DNA from: an uncultured Collinsella sp.
GTDB lineage: Bacteria > Actinomycetota > Coriobacteriia > Coriobacteriales > Coriobacteriaceae
Length of the DNA: 34,704 nt
Assembly (NCBI GenBank): GCA_938023905.1
Contig: CALJCO010000057.1
Location: 1 to 34,704, forward strand
Direction of reading: 5' to 3'
Both the position numbers and the translations under genes were made by a program. Under the pieces are notes generated by a model. It was not told the origin of the DNA. It made no database searches and saw nothing but the letters and a program-made list of their open reading frames with translations. Of the stretch, positions 16,935 to 24,631 are shown piece after piece; the first letter of the stretch is position 1, and each line of letters opens with the position of its first letter.

Positions 16935-17192
16935 ATGGCACACAAAAAAGGACTCGGTTCCTCCCGTAATGGCCGTGACTCCCGCGGTCAGCGCCTTGGC
17001 ACGAAGCGCTATGCCGGCCAGACGGTAACCACGGGCACGATTCTCGTCCGTCAGCACGGCACTCACATCCACCCGGGTGAGAACGTTGGTCGTGGCAAGG
17101 ACGACACGCTGTTCGCGCTGGTCGACGGTACCGTTGAGTTCCACAAGGGTATCAAGCACAGGGTCAGCGTACGCCCGCTCGCGAACGCGTAA
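16935..17192 (+). CDS. rpmA: 50S ribosomal protein L27
   Basis: A large-subunit protein whose N-terminus reaches the peptidyl-transferase centre. The 85 residues start MAHKKGLGSSRNGRDS, the canonical N-terminus without the extra peptide that Firmicutes cut off with the Prp protease. Consistent with that, no prp (ysxB) gene lies between rplU and rpmA. AGTAGGT precedes the ATG. An intrinsic terminator follows 26 nt after the stop. Confidence 0.97.
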   Translation: MAHKKGLGSSRNGRDSRGQRLGTKRYAGQTVTTGTILVRQHGTHIHPGENVGRGKDDTLFALVDGTVEFHKGIKHRVSVRPLANA

Positions 17193-17217
17193 TTCACCCT
17201 TCATAGAGCACATATGT

Positions 17218-17260
17218 GGGAGGCACTTGAGTTTTAGGATTCAAGGGTCTCCCTCTTTTT
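17218..17260 (+). terminator. intrinsic terminator between rpmA and obgE
   Basis: GGGAG (17218-17222) pairs with CTCCC (17249-17253), and the stem continues inward through CTTGAG/TTCAAG with one mismatch. A TCTTTTT run follows, ending 16 nt before the obgE start. It would reduce transcription of obgE relative to the abundant ribosomal proteins. Confidence 0.7.
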
Positions 17261-17276
17261 GTAGGAGGCGATTCTG

Positions 17277-18743
17277 TTGTCACAGTTCACCGATATCAGC
17301 CGCATTAACGTGTGCGGCGGCGACGGCGGAGCCGGATGCATGTCGTTTAGGCGCGAGGCATTTGTCCCCAAGGGCGGCCCCGATGGCGGCGACGGCGGTC
17401 GTGGCGGCAATGTCGTCATCCAGGCCGATGCTCAGCTGTCTTCGTTGATCGATTACCGCTTTAAGCATCACTTCCGCGCCGAACGCGGCACGCACGGGCA
17501 GGGTGCCCGTCGTAACGGTAAGAGCGGCGAGGACCTGATCCTGAAGGTTCCCATGGGCACCGTGGTGCGCGAGCTCGACCCCGAGACGCAGACCCCGATG
17601 TTCGAGATTGCCGACCTGGTGCACGATGGCGAGCGCGTTGTCGTGGCGCCCGGCGGTGCCGGTGGCCTGGGCAACACGCACTTTGTGACGTCGGTGCGCC
17701 GCGCGCCCGCGTTCGCTCAGCTGGGCGAACCGGCCGAGGAGCACTGGATTGAGCTCGAGATGAAGCTTATGGCCGATGCTGCGCTCGTGGGCTTCCCCTC
17801 GGTGGGCAAGTCCTCGCTCATCGCGCGCATGAGCGCCGCCCGTCCCAAGATCGCCGACTATCCGTTTACAACGCTCGTGCCGAACCTTGGCATGGTGCGT
17901 GCCGGTGAGTATTCTTACGTCGTTGCCGACGTTCCTGGTTTGATCGAGGGCGCGAGCGAGGGCAAGGGCCTGGGCCACCAGTTCCTGCGCCACATTGAGC
18001 GTACGGCGCTCATCATGCATGTCGTCGACATGACGGGCGGTTTTGAGGATCGCGACCCGGTTGAGGATTACCGCATCATCAACCGTGAGCTCGAGCAGTA
18101 TGGCGCCGAGCTTTCGGAGCGTCCGCAGATCGTCGTCGCCAACAAGTGCGATGCGCCGGGCACGGCCGACAAGATTGCCGATCTCAAGCGCGCCGCGCTC
18201 GACGACGGACATATGTTCTTTGCCGTGTCTGCTGTTACGGGCGCCGGCCTCAACACGCTGATGCTTGCCGTGGGCGAGCAGGTGGCTAAGCTTCGCGCCG
18301 AGCTGGCGGTCTCCGATGAGCCGGTCGATCTGCGCGACGAGGAGTGGGAGCGCCGCCGTCTGCAGCGCGAGAAGCGTTTCCGCATTGTCCAGGAAGAGCC
18401 CCATGCCTTCCGCGTGGTCGGTCGTGCCATCGAGCGCATGGTCATCCAGACCGACTGGGAAAACGAGGAAGCCGTCATTTACCTGCAGCATAAGTTTGCG
18501 CGTATGGGTGTTGATGACGCGCTCGAGAAGGCCGGTTGCCGTGCGGGCGACGAGGTCCGCATTTGCCAGCGCGCCTTTGACTTTGAGGGCGCTGAGGACT
18601 TCTCGGAGTACGAGGAGCTCGAGGACGCTGGCGAGGACGTTGTCGTTGAGGCCATTGACGTGGCCGATGCTGCGGATGAGGGCGTCGAGGTTGTCGATGC
18701 GGCGGATGCCGCGGACGATGCCGAGACCTCGGAGGGCGAGTAA
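17277..18743 (+). CDS. obgE: GTPase Obg (CgtA), ribosome assembly
   Basis: An essential GTPase that binds the 50S subunit and links its assembly to nutrient state. The 488 residues show the Gly-rich Obg fold (about 1-158, with GGDGGAG and GGDGGRGGN), then a G domain with P-loop GFPSVGKSS from residue 172, switch TTLVPNLG, DVPGLIEGA, NKCD and SAVTG. The OCT domain follows, with a final Asp/Glu/Ala-rich tail of about 50 residues. The OCT domain is the form found in Firmicutes and Actinobacteria. The TTG start has AGGAGG 8 nt upstream. nadD begins 3 nt after its stop. Confidence 0.97.
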   Translation: MSQFTDISRINVCGGDGGAGCMSFRREAFVPKGGPDGGDGGRGGNVVIQADAQLSSLIDYRFKHHFRAERGTHGQGARRNGKSGEDLILKVPMGTVVRELDPETQTPMFEIADLVHDGERVVVAPGGAGGLGNTHFVTSVRRAPAFAQLGEPAEEHWIELEMKLMADAALVGFPSVGKSSLIARMSAARPKIADYPFTTLVPNLGMVRAGEYSYVVADVPGLIEGASEGKGLGHQFLRHIERTALIMHVVDMTGGFEDRDPVEDYRIINRELEQYGAELSERPQIVVANKCDAPGTADKIADLKRAALDDGHMFFAVSAVTGAGLNTLMLAVGEQVAKLRAELAVSDEPVDLRDEEWERRRLQREKRFRIVQEEPHAFRVVGRAIERMVIQTDWENEEAVIYLQHKFARMGVDDALEKAGCRAGDEVRICQRAFDFEGAEDFSEYEELEDAGEDVVVEAIDVADAADEGVEVVDAADAADDAETSEGE

Positions 18744-18746
18744 GCC

Positions 18747-19424
18747 ATGTCGCTGCGCGGTGGAATCGGTTTGCCCGAGCTGCCCATAAAAGAGGGCAAA
18801 GAGTTTCGACTTGGCATTATGGGTGGCACATTCGACCCGATTCATTACGGGCACCTGGTGACTGCCGAGCAGGCGCGCGAGTCGCTCGACTTGGACGCTG
18901 TGCTCTTTATGCCGGCGGGTTCTCCCGCCTTTAAGCTTGACAAGCCGGTGACGCCTGCCGAGGACCGTTATGCCATGACGGTCCTCGCCACCGCCGCGAA
19001 CCCGGCCTTTTTGGCGAGCCGGTTCGAGATTGACCGTCCGGGCGTAACCTATACGGCCGATACGCTTCATGCCCTTCGTGACTTTTACCCGTCGCAGGTA
19101 AAGCTCTACTTTATTACGGGCGCCGACGCGATTATCGATATTGTGACCTGGCATGATGCCGAGCGAATCGCTGAGCTTGCTACCTTTATTGCGGCGACGC
19201 GACCGGGCTTTGATATCGATACGGCGCGTGCCCGAATCAAAGAGTCGGGGCTGCCGTTCGATGTGCGCTATATTCAGATTCCGGCGCTTGCGATCAGCTC
19301 GACGAACATTCGTAAGCGAGTTGCCCGCGGCATGAGCGTGCGCTATCTTACGAGCGAGTCTGTGCTCGGCTACATTCGCAAGCGCAGTTTGTATGTCGAT
19401 CTGGGTCAAGAAGATTTTGAGTGA
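18747..19424 (+). CDS. nadD: nicotinate-nucleotide adenylyltransferase
   Basis: It transfers AMP to nicotinate mononucleotide to make deamido-NAD, the penultimate step of NAD synthesis. GGTFDPIHYGH (residues 26-36) is the nucleotidyltransferase HxGH motif, and SSTNIR at 184-189 is the second catalytic motif. About 20 extra residues precede the core; the in-frame ATG at 18819, inside GIMGGTF, is too late, so ATG 18747 is kept. The gene overlaps yqeK by one base (TGATG). Confidence 0.94.
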   Translation: MSLRGGIGLPELPIKEGKEFRLGIMGGTFDPIHYGHLVTAEQARESLDLDAVLFMPAGSPAFKLDKPVTPAEDRYAMTVLATAANPAFLASRFEIDRPGVTYTADTLHALRDFYPSQVKLYFITGADAIIDIVTWHDAERIAELATFIAATRPGFDIDTARARIKESGLPFDVRYIQIPALAISSTNIRKRVARGMSVRYLTSESVLGYIRKRSLYVDLGQEDFE

Positions 19425-20044
19425 TGGGGGCTACGTTGCCGGTAGAGGATCAGTTTGAGGGCGATGAGCGCGCGCTGCTCAAGCGCATTCAAGAGCTGCT
19501 CGATGTTCGCATGAAAGATAAGCGCAAGCGCTATGTGCATTCGCTGGGTGTTGCCGAGACCGCACTTCATCTGGCCGAGGTCTACGGCGTTGACCGCTTT
19601 GATGCCGCCGCCGCCGGCTTGATTCACGACTGGGACAAGGTGCTTTCCGATGACGAGCTCGTGGCCCGCGCACTTCACTATGGCATCAAGATTGCCGGCT
19701 CTCCTTCCGCCGCGACGCCGCTTTTGCATGGCCCTGTTGCCGCCTATGAGCTTCCGCAGCTTTTCCCCGAGCTGTCGCCGGCCGTTTTCCAGGCTGTCGA
19801 CCGTCACACCGTGGGTGCCTGCGACATGACGCCGCTCGATATGGTGGTCTTTGTGGCCGATGCCATCGAGCCCAACCGCCATGGTGATTATGCCCACGCG
19901 CTGCGCAAGATGGTAGGGGAGTCGACGCTTGACGAGTTGTTCTTCTCCTGTTTTGCGCAGGGTCTGGTCTACGTGATCCAGTCCGGGCGCTATCTTTATC
20001 CCACGGCTATTACGATTTACAACCATTACGCCCAGCTGCGCTAG
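19424..20044 (+). CDS. yqeK: YqeK-type HD-domain phosphohydrolase (probable Ap4A hydrolase, symmetrical)
   Basis: YqeK-family HD proteins split diadenosine tetraphosphate into two ADP (established for the Firmicutes members). The metal ligands are visible: His39 (RYVHSLGVAE), His68-Asp69 (LIHDWDK), a His in LLHGPVAAYEL, and the later Asp in FVADAIEPNR. ATG 19424 overlaps the nadD stop by one base; GTG 19421 is an alternative one codon earlier. The nadD-yqeK-rsfS order is common in Gram-positive bacteria and supports the assignment. Confidence 0.9.
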   Translation: MGATLPVEDQFEGDERALLKRIQELLDVRMKDKRKRYVHSLGVAETALHLAEVYGVDRFDAAAAGLIHDWDKVLSDDELVARALHYGIKIAGSPSAATPLLHGPVAAYELPQLFPELSPAVFQAVDRHTVGACDMTPLDMVVFVADAIEPNRHGDYAHALRKMVGESTLDELFFSCFAQGLVYVIQSGRYLYPTAITIYNHYAQLR

Positions 20045-20072
20045 CTCGGGTGTGTCTAGAAAGAGGTATTCC

Positions 20073-20528
20073 ATGGCCGACGAGACCATGACTGACGAGC
20101 AGATTCTTGAAGGTGTGGAGCACAAGAGCTTCGCCGCCACGTCCGACCGTACCGCCGCCTCGCTGTCCGCGAGCGGTATCGCCGCCGAGGATGTCGCCCG
20201 CGCCGCCGCGCAGGCCGCCTACGACAAGAAGGGCGAGGACGTGCAGGTGCTCGACCTGACCGAGCTTTCCGATGTGTGCGACTACTTTGTGCTTGCCACC
20301 GGTACCAACAACCGCCAGGTCGATTCGATCGTCGACGAGATCGAGGAGAAGGTCGCCGAGGCTTGCGGCGAGCATCCGTTCTCCATCGAGGGCCGCGAGC
20401 AGAAGACCTGGATGCTCATGGACTACGGCTCGGTCGTCGTCCACGTCTTCACTCCCGAAGCCCGCGACTTCTACCGCCTAGAAAAGCTCTGGGGTGACGC
20501 CCCCCAGCTCTCCCTCGACCTCCTCTAG
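20073..20528 (+). CDS. rsfS: ribosome silencing factor RsfS
   Basis: RsfS binds L14 on the free 50S subunit and blocks joining with the 30S subunit when nutrients are short. The 151 residues hold the RsfS domain from about residue 42 (ARAAAQAAYDKKGEDVQVLDL), including the conserved SDVCDYFVLATGTNNRQV and WMLMDYGSVVVHVF. The first 40 residues are an extra acidic/Ser-Ala-rich N-terminus not usual in the family. ATG 20073 has AAAGAGGT 6 nt upstream; GTG 20052 in frame has none. It is the last gene of the obgE run, with a terminator downstream. Confidence 0.93.
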   Translation: MADETMTDEQILEGVEHKSFAATSDRTAASLSASGIAAEDVARAAAQAAYDKKGEDVQVLDLTELSDVCDYFVLATGTNNRQVDSIVDEIEEKVAEACGEHPFSIEGREQKTWMLMDYGSVVVHVFTPEARDFYRLEKLWGDAPQLSLDLL

Positions 20529-20571
20529 TGGCTCATTTGATACGGGGCTTTTAGTTAGCCTCGCGCATTTT

Positions 20572-20614
20572 GCCGGGCAGTTGCGGTTTTCCGTACCTGC
20601 CTGGCTTTCTTTTT
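20572..20614 (+). terminator. intrinsic terminator after rsfS
   Basis: GCCGGGCAG (20572-20580) pairs with CTGCCTGGC (20597-20605) through nine pairs including one G-T. A smaller stem, GCGG/CCGT, lies in the loop, and TTTCTTTTT follows. It lies between the convergent rsfS and dinB. On the minus strand no T-run follows the stem, so it serves rsfS rather than dinB. Confidence 0.8.
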
Positions 20615-20626
20615 GCCCAAAGGCGG

Positions 20627-21841
20627 TTAATCGTTGAAGCGGGATTGGCGGCCGAAAGATAGGGCGGTGTCGCCGAACTTGTCTCGGACGGCGTCGATCG
20701 CGACGGAGAGGTCGCGTCGGTCGCTGGATTGGGCTCCGCGGTCGTCGACTTCGCAGAACAGGTCGGTCTGGATGCCGCCCTGATGGTCAAAGTCACTCAT
20801 GCCGATGCCTGCTAAGCGAACATGCATGCCTTCCTGCCAGATGTTGTCGAGCAGTTCGAGCGCAACTGCCACGAAGATGTTCTCATCGTCGGTCGGATGA
20901 GGCAGCCGGCGCTGCGCCGTTCGCCCGCTTCCATACGAATACTTAAGCTTGAGCGTCACCGTGGCGCCTGTTAGTCCCTGACGGCGCAGACGGCGTCCCA
21001 CTGACTCTCCCAACAGCGCAATCGCCGCTTCGATGTCCCCACGCTCAGTCAAATCTTTCGCAAAGGTGCGCTCATTGCTCACCGATTTAACCTCGCGTTC
21101 CTCGTCCAGACTCGTGACTTCGGAAACCTCGAGTCCCAGTGCACGCTGGCGCATGCGTTCGCCGTTGACGCCAAAAATAGAGGCCAAGGTGGATTCCGGT
21201 GCACGTGATAGCTCGCCGAGGGTGTAGATGCGCATGCGGCGCAGTCGCTCCTCGGCCGAGCGCCCGATGCCGCTCATGGCAGACACTGGTAGCGCGGCCA
21301 AAAAGCGCTGTTCCGTCCCGGGGCGCACGATGGTCAGCCCAAACGGCTTATCCCGCTCGCTTGCGATCTTTGCGACCGTCTTGTTGCAGCCCACGCCAAT
21401 GGAGCACGTCACTCCCAGCGCTGCCACGCGGTCGCTTATACGCCGCGCAACCAGCAGCGGGTCTTCGGGCGCAAAGCGGCCCGGTGTGATATCGATAAAG
21501 GCTTCGTCGATGGATACGCGCTCCACGCGCGGCGTCTCCTCGGCAAGAATCGCCATGACCTGCGCGCTGACCTCACGATAGCGATCAAAATGCCCATGCG
21601 TCCAAATGGCCTGCGGGCACAGGCGCCGTGCCTCGGCCGAGGGCATGGCAGAGTGCACGCCAAAGCGACGCGCCTCATACGAACACGTGGACACGACGCC
21701 ACGCGAATCGGCGTCTCCGCCCACGATGAGCGGCTTGCCGCGCCACTCGGGATGATCGAGCATCTCCACGCTCGCAAAAAACGCATCGAGGTCCATCAGA
21801 CCCACCGCCGGGCCCGTCCAGGGAGGCGGTGTGACGCCCAT
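20627..21841 (-). CDS. dinB: DNA polymerase IV (Y-family, DinB)
   Basis: A low-fidelity polymerase for synthesis past damaged bases. The N-terminal catalytic motif is MDLDAFFASVE, with metal ligand Asp17 and steric-gate Phe22. SIDEAFID gives the other acidic ligands, and helix-hairpin-helix and little-finger regions follow. QTDLF at residues 358-362 matches the pentapeptide that binds the beta clamp. The ATG at 21841 is chosen because GAGG lies 5 nt upstream. An ATG 13 codons earlier (21880) has no ribosome site but lies about 7 nt after a TATACT (21892-21887), so it could be a leaderless start. It is inverted relative to all its neighbours. No SOS box was recognised. Confidence 0.93.
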   Translation of the reverse strand: MGVTPPPWTGPAVGLMDLDAFFASVEMLDHPEWRGKPLIVGGDADSRGVVSTCSYEARRFGVHSAMPSAEARRLCPQAIWTHGHFDRYREVSAQVMAILAEETPRVERVSIDEAFIDITPGRFAPEDPLLVARRISDRVAALGVTCSIGVGCNKTVAKIASERDKPFGLTIVRPGTEQRFLAALPVSAMSGIGRSAEERLRRMRIYTLGELSRAPESTLASIFGVNGERMRQRALGLEVSEVTSLDEEREVKSVSNERTFAKDLTERGDIEAAIALLGESVGRRLRRQGLTGATVTLKLKYSYGSGRTAQRRLPHPTDDENIFVAVALELLDNIWQEGMHVRLAGIGMSDFDHQGGIQTDLFCEVDDRGAQSSDRRDLSVAIDAVRDKFGDTALSFGRQSRFND

Positions 21842-21924
21842 GGCATCCTCATAACCGTATGTATGTTCGCGTCTTTCCATGTCATGAGTATACCGCGCAG
21901 CTCATGTGGGGTGCGTGTATGTGC

Positions 21925-21952
21925 TTGCAAATCCAGAATTCTTGTCTAAGAT
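21925..21952 (+). promoter_or_regulatory. candidate promoter of rpsP operon
   Basis: TTGCAA (21925-21930) and TAAGAT (21947-21952) are 16 bp apart. If used, the rpsP message has a leader of about 120 nt that contains a small hairpin, GCAGC/GCTGC at 22048-22062, just before the GGAGGAG ribosome site. Confidence 0.4.
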
Positions 21953-22081
21953 ATGGATTTGCCCTCGACTACACCGAAGAAGTTGGTCTCACGGACTTCA
22001 CCTGCCCGCGTCGATGGCGTATTATGTTCAACTGTTTGTTTGTAGTTGCAGCCTAAAGCTGCTTGGTTGGAGGAGTTTCCT

Positions 22082-22423
22082 TTGGCAGTCAAGATTCGCC
22101 TTGCTCGTCACGGCGCTAAGAAGCGTCCGTACTACCGTGTCGTCGTCGCCGATTCCCGCGCCCCGCGTGACGGTCGTATCATCGAGGAGGTTGGCCGCTA
22201 CAACCCGATGACCGCCCCCAAGACCATCAACCTCGACCTCGAGAAGATCGCCGACTGGCAGTCCAAGGGCGCTCAGCTCACCGACGCCGTAGCCGCTCTG
22301 GTCAAGGCCGCCAACGAGGGCGAGAAGACCGAGACCGTCGTCAAGAAGTCCAAGAAGCAGCTCGCCAAAGAGGCCGAGGCCGCTAAGGCTGCCGCTGAGG
22401 CCGCTGAGGGCGCCGAGGAGTAA
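22082..22423 (+). CDS. rpsP: 30S ribosomal protein S16
   Basis: A small-subunit assembly protein. The 113 residues begin MAVKIRLARHGAKKRPYYRV, the family signature, and end in about 30 residues rich in Ala, Glu and Lys beyond the core. The TTG start aligns with the family Met and has GGAGGAG 6 nt upstream. It is the first gene of rpsP-khpA-rimM-trmD-lepB. Confidence 0.97.
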   Translation: MAVKIRLARHGAKKRPYYRVVVADSRAPRDGRIIEEVGRYNPMTAPKTINLDLEKIADWQSKGAQLTDAVAALVKAANEGEKTETVVKKSKKQLAKEAEAAKAAAEAAEGAEE

Positions 22424-22426
22424 ATC

Positions 22427-22711
22427 GTGCCTGAGGTTGACGCTGCACAGCTCGAGGGTGAGGCAATGCTCTCAGATCGCATCGCCGATCTCGTCGAATA
22501 TCTCGTTGTTCAGATCGTCGACGACCCGGATTCCGTGAGCCTTGAGGTCATCGATGGTGACGACGCCTCTACGATTGAGGTTTCGGTCGCCGAGGATGAC
22601 GTCGCTAAGGTCATCGGCCGTCGTGGCCGTACCATCAAAGCCATTCGCACGCTCGCCCGTGCGCTGGCCGCTCGCCTCGACACTGCTGTCGAGGTAGAGG
22701 TTCTGGGCTAG
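22427..22711 (+). CDS. khpA: KH-domain RNA-binding protein KhpA (YlqC family)
   Basis: A small RNA-binding protein that pairs with KhpB/Jag in many Gram-positive bacteria and affects cell division and elongation there. The 94 residues hold one KH domain with the GxxG loop in KVIGRRGRTIKAIRTL. GTG 22427 has GAGGAG 6 nt upstream. An in-frame ATG at 22467 also has a GAGG upstream and gives a length of about 80 residues, closer to the family norm, so the start is uncertain. The place between rpsP and rimM is typical. Confidence 0.92.
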   Translation: MPEVDAAQLEGEAMLSDRIADLVEYLVVQIVDDPDSVSLEVIDGDDASTIEVSVAEDDVAKVIGRRGRTIKAIRTLARALAARLDTAVEVEVLG

Positions 22712-22715
22712 GACC

Positions 22716-23237
22716 TTGAGGTCCCAGTACAAAAACATCGCCCGTGTGGTCAAGCCGCACGGAAGGAAGGGGGAGGTCCTCGCGCAGCCGCTGCGGGGGC
22801 TTCCTTCTATATTAGAGCCGGGTATGCGCGTCGCCCTGACGCCGCCGGCGCTCAAGCGCGACCGCTTTTGCACGGTCGTGTCCGTCACCGATACGGGCGA
22901 TGGCGATCTGGTCTCGTTTGGGGGCATTGACGACTTGACGGCCGCCGAGGGCATCACGGGATGCTATGTGCTGGCAAATCGTGACGACTTTGAGCTCGAT
23001 TCGCTCGACGCTGCCTATGCCGACCTGATGGGTCGCGAGGTGGTCGACGAGCGCTTCGGTTCGCTCGGCACGATCGTCGAGATTATGTCGACGCCCGCTA
23101 ACGATGTTTGGGTTGTCGAGGGCGATCGGTACGGCGAGGTACTGATTCCCGTGATCGAGCAGGTTGTGCTCGATCTTCCCGATGCAGGAACAATTTCCGT
23201 CCACGTGATGGACGGCCTGATCGATATGGACAAGTAG
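22716..23237 (+). CDS. rimM: 16S rRNA processing protein RimM
   Basis: RimM binds S19 and helps mature the 30S head. The 173 residues have the N-terminal RimM domain (ARVVKPHGRKGEVLAQPLRG) and a C-terminal PRC barrel (LMGREVVDERFGSLGTIVEI through IPVIEQVVLDL). The TTG start lies 4 nt after the khpA stop and has only a weak ribosome site, which suggests translational coupling to khpA. trmD follows after 10 nt. Confidence 0.94.
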   Translation: MRSQYKNIARVVKPHGRKGEVLAQPLRGLPSILEPGMRVALTPPALKRDRFCTVVSVTDTGDGDLVSFGGIDDLTAAEGITGCYVLANRDDFELDSLDAAYADLMGREVVDERFGSLGTIVEIMSTPANDVWVVEGDRYGEVLIPVIEQVVLDLPDAGTISVHVMDGLIDMDK

Positions 23238-23247
23238 GGAGGACAAC

Positions 23248-24006
23248 ATGCTGATTGAGACCCTTTCGGTCTTTCCCGAGATGTTTGAGCCCGTCATGTC
23301 CACGTCGATTTTGGGCCGCGCCCGCAAGGCCGGCCTTTTTGATTTTAAGGCGTATAACCTGCGCGACTGGACGCACGACCGCCATCGTACCGTCGATGAC
23401 GAGCCGTACGGCGGCGGGCAGGGCATGCTCATGAAAGTCGAGCCCATCGCCGAGGCCATCGAGGACATTAGCTCCGAGGGTCCCAAGCCCACTGTGGTGT
23501 TCTTTACCCCCTGTGGCGAGCCTTTTACGCAGCATGTGGCCGAGCGCCTGCTCAAAAGTGAGCGCCTGCTGTTTGTGTGCAGCCGTTACGAGGGCGTCGA
23601 CGAGCGCGCGTATGCGTATGCCGACGAGCGTCTGTCGATTGGCGACTATGTGCTTACGGGTGGCGAGCTACCCGCCATGGTCGTTGCCGATGCCGTCGTA
23701 CGCCTCATCCCCGGCGCCCTGGGCGACGAGATGAGCAACGTGGACGAGTCGTTCTCGACCGCCGAGGACGGAGGCCTGCTCGAGTACGCGCAGTACACCC
23801 GTCCCGCCGAGTTCAACGGCGAGGGCGTGCCTCCTGTGCTCGTGAGTGGCGATCACGCAAAAGTTGACGCTTGGCGCCGCAAGAACGCCATCGAGCGCAC
23901 CTGCCGCTGGCGTCCCGACCTGATCGAGACTGCGCGGCTCACGCCCGAGGAGCGCGCTTACGCGCAGGAGATCCTTGACGCTTCGTATTCGCAGAGCGAG
24001 GAGTGA
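23248..24006 (+). CDS. trmD: tRNA (guanine37-N1)-methyltransferase
   Basis: It methylates G37 next to the anticodon of tRNAs reading CNN-type codons and prevents frameshifting. The 252 residues carry the SPOUT trefoil-knot motifs: PYGGGQGMLMK, CSRYEGVDER and SIGDYVLTGGELPAMV, plus the C-terminal domain ending near residue 250. GGGAGGA lies just before the ATG. The gene ends 2 nt before the lepB start codon. Confidence 0.96.
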   Translation: MLIETLSVFPEMFEPVMSTSILGRARKAGLFDFKAYNLRDWTHDRHRTVDDEPYGGGQGMLMKVEPIAEAIEDISSEGPKPTVVFFTPCGEPFTQHVAERLLKSERLLFVCSRYEGVDERAYAYADERLSIGDYVLTGGELPAMVVADAVVRLIPGALGDEMSNVDESFSTAEDGGLLEYAQYTRPAEFNGEGVPPVLVSGDHAKVDAWRRKNAIERTCRWRPDLIETARLTPEERAYAQEILDASYSQSEE

Positions 24007-24008
24007 GT

Positions 24009-24572
24009 ATGGTTCCTACGCAACATTCCGCGTTGAGGGGCGCTTTTGAGTGGATCGCGGTCATCGCGATCGCGCTTGTGGCCACCTTCCTGATCCGCAC
24101 CTTTGTGGTCGAGCCCTTTGTGGTGCCCACCGGCTCTATGGAGGACACAATCGAGATTGGCGACCAGATCCTGGCGCAAAAGGTGAGTCTCGAGCTTGGT
24201 CAGCCCGTCAAACAGGGCGATATCGTGGTGTTTCACAACCCCGATGGCACCTCCGAGCATGATGTTCTTGTCAAGCGCGTTATTGCCACGGCCGGCCAGA
24301 CGGTCGACCTGCAGGACGGCAAGGTGGTCGTTGACGGCCAAGCGCTTGACGAGGACTATACGGCGGGCATGAGCTGGCCGCTTTCGGTCCAAGCGCCCGG
24401 CGCCCAGGTGAGCTATCCCTACACCGTCCCCAATGACTGTGTGTGGGTGATGGGCGACAACCGAGAGAACTCAGCCGACTCCCGCTATTTTGGGCCGGTC
24501 GACCGCTCCGATTTAATGGCTGTGGCACTCGTTCGCTACTGGCCGCTCAACCGCATCGGCGCTATCGACTAA
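24009..24572 (+). CDS. lepB: signal peptidase I
   Basis: It removes signal peptides from exported proteins at the outer face of the membrane. The 187 residues have a single N-terminal membrane helix (about 12-32). The catalytic Ser is at 43 (PTGSMEDTI), the general-base Lys at 89 (VKRVIA), and the box GDNRENSADSRYFGPV follows. The short form with one helix is the Gram-positive type. GAGGAG lies 5 nt before ATG 24009; GTG 24003 overlapping trmD is the alternative. In many genomes lepB follows rplS, whereas here it follows trmD directly. Confidence 0.94.
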   Translation: MVPTQHSALRGAFEWIAVIAIALVATFLIRTFVVEPFVVPTGSMEDTIEIGDQILAQKVSLELGQPVKQGDIVVFHNPDGTSEHDVLVKRVIATAGQTVDLQDGKVVVDGQALDEDYTAGMSWPLSVQAPGAQVSYPYTVPNDCVWVMGDNRENSADSRYFGPVDRSDLMAVALVRYWPLNRIGAID

Positions 24573-24631
24573 AAACCGCTATAGTACAGTACCTAACCGT
24601 GTAATCGTTTCGACGAGGGGATATTAGAGGC

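Noticed and set aside
16935..16980. L27 with a Prp-cleaved N-terminal extension
   Set aside because: The protein starts directly MAHKKGLG, and no prp gene lies between rplU and rpmA.
24573..24631. T-box riboswitch before glyQ
   Set aside because: The gap is only 59 nt and has no stem I or antiterminator features, so a T-box cannot fit.
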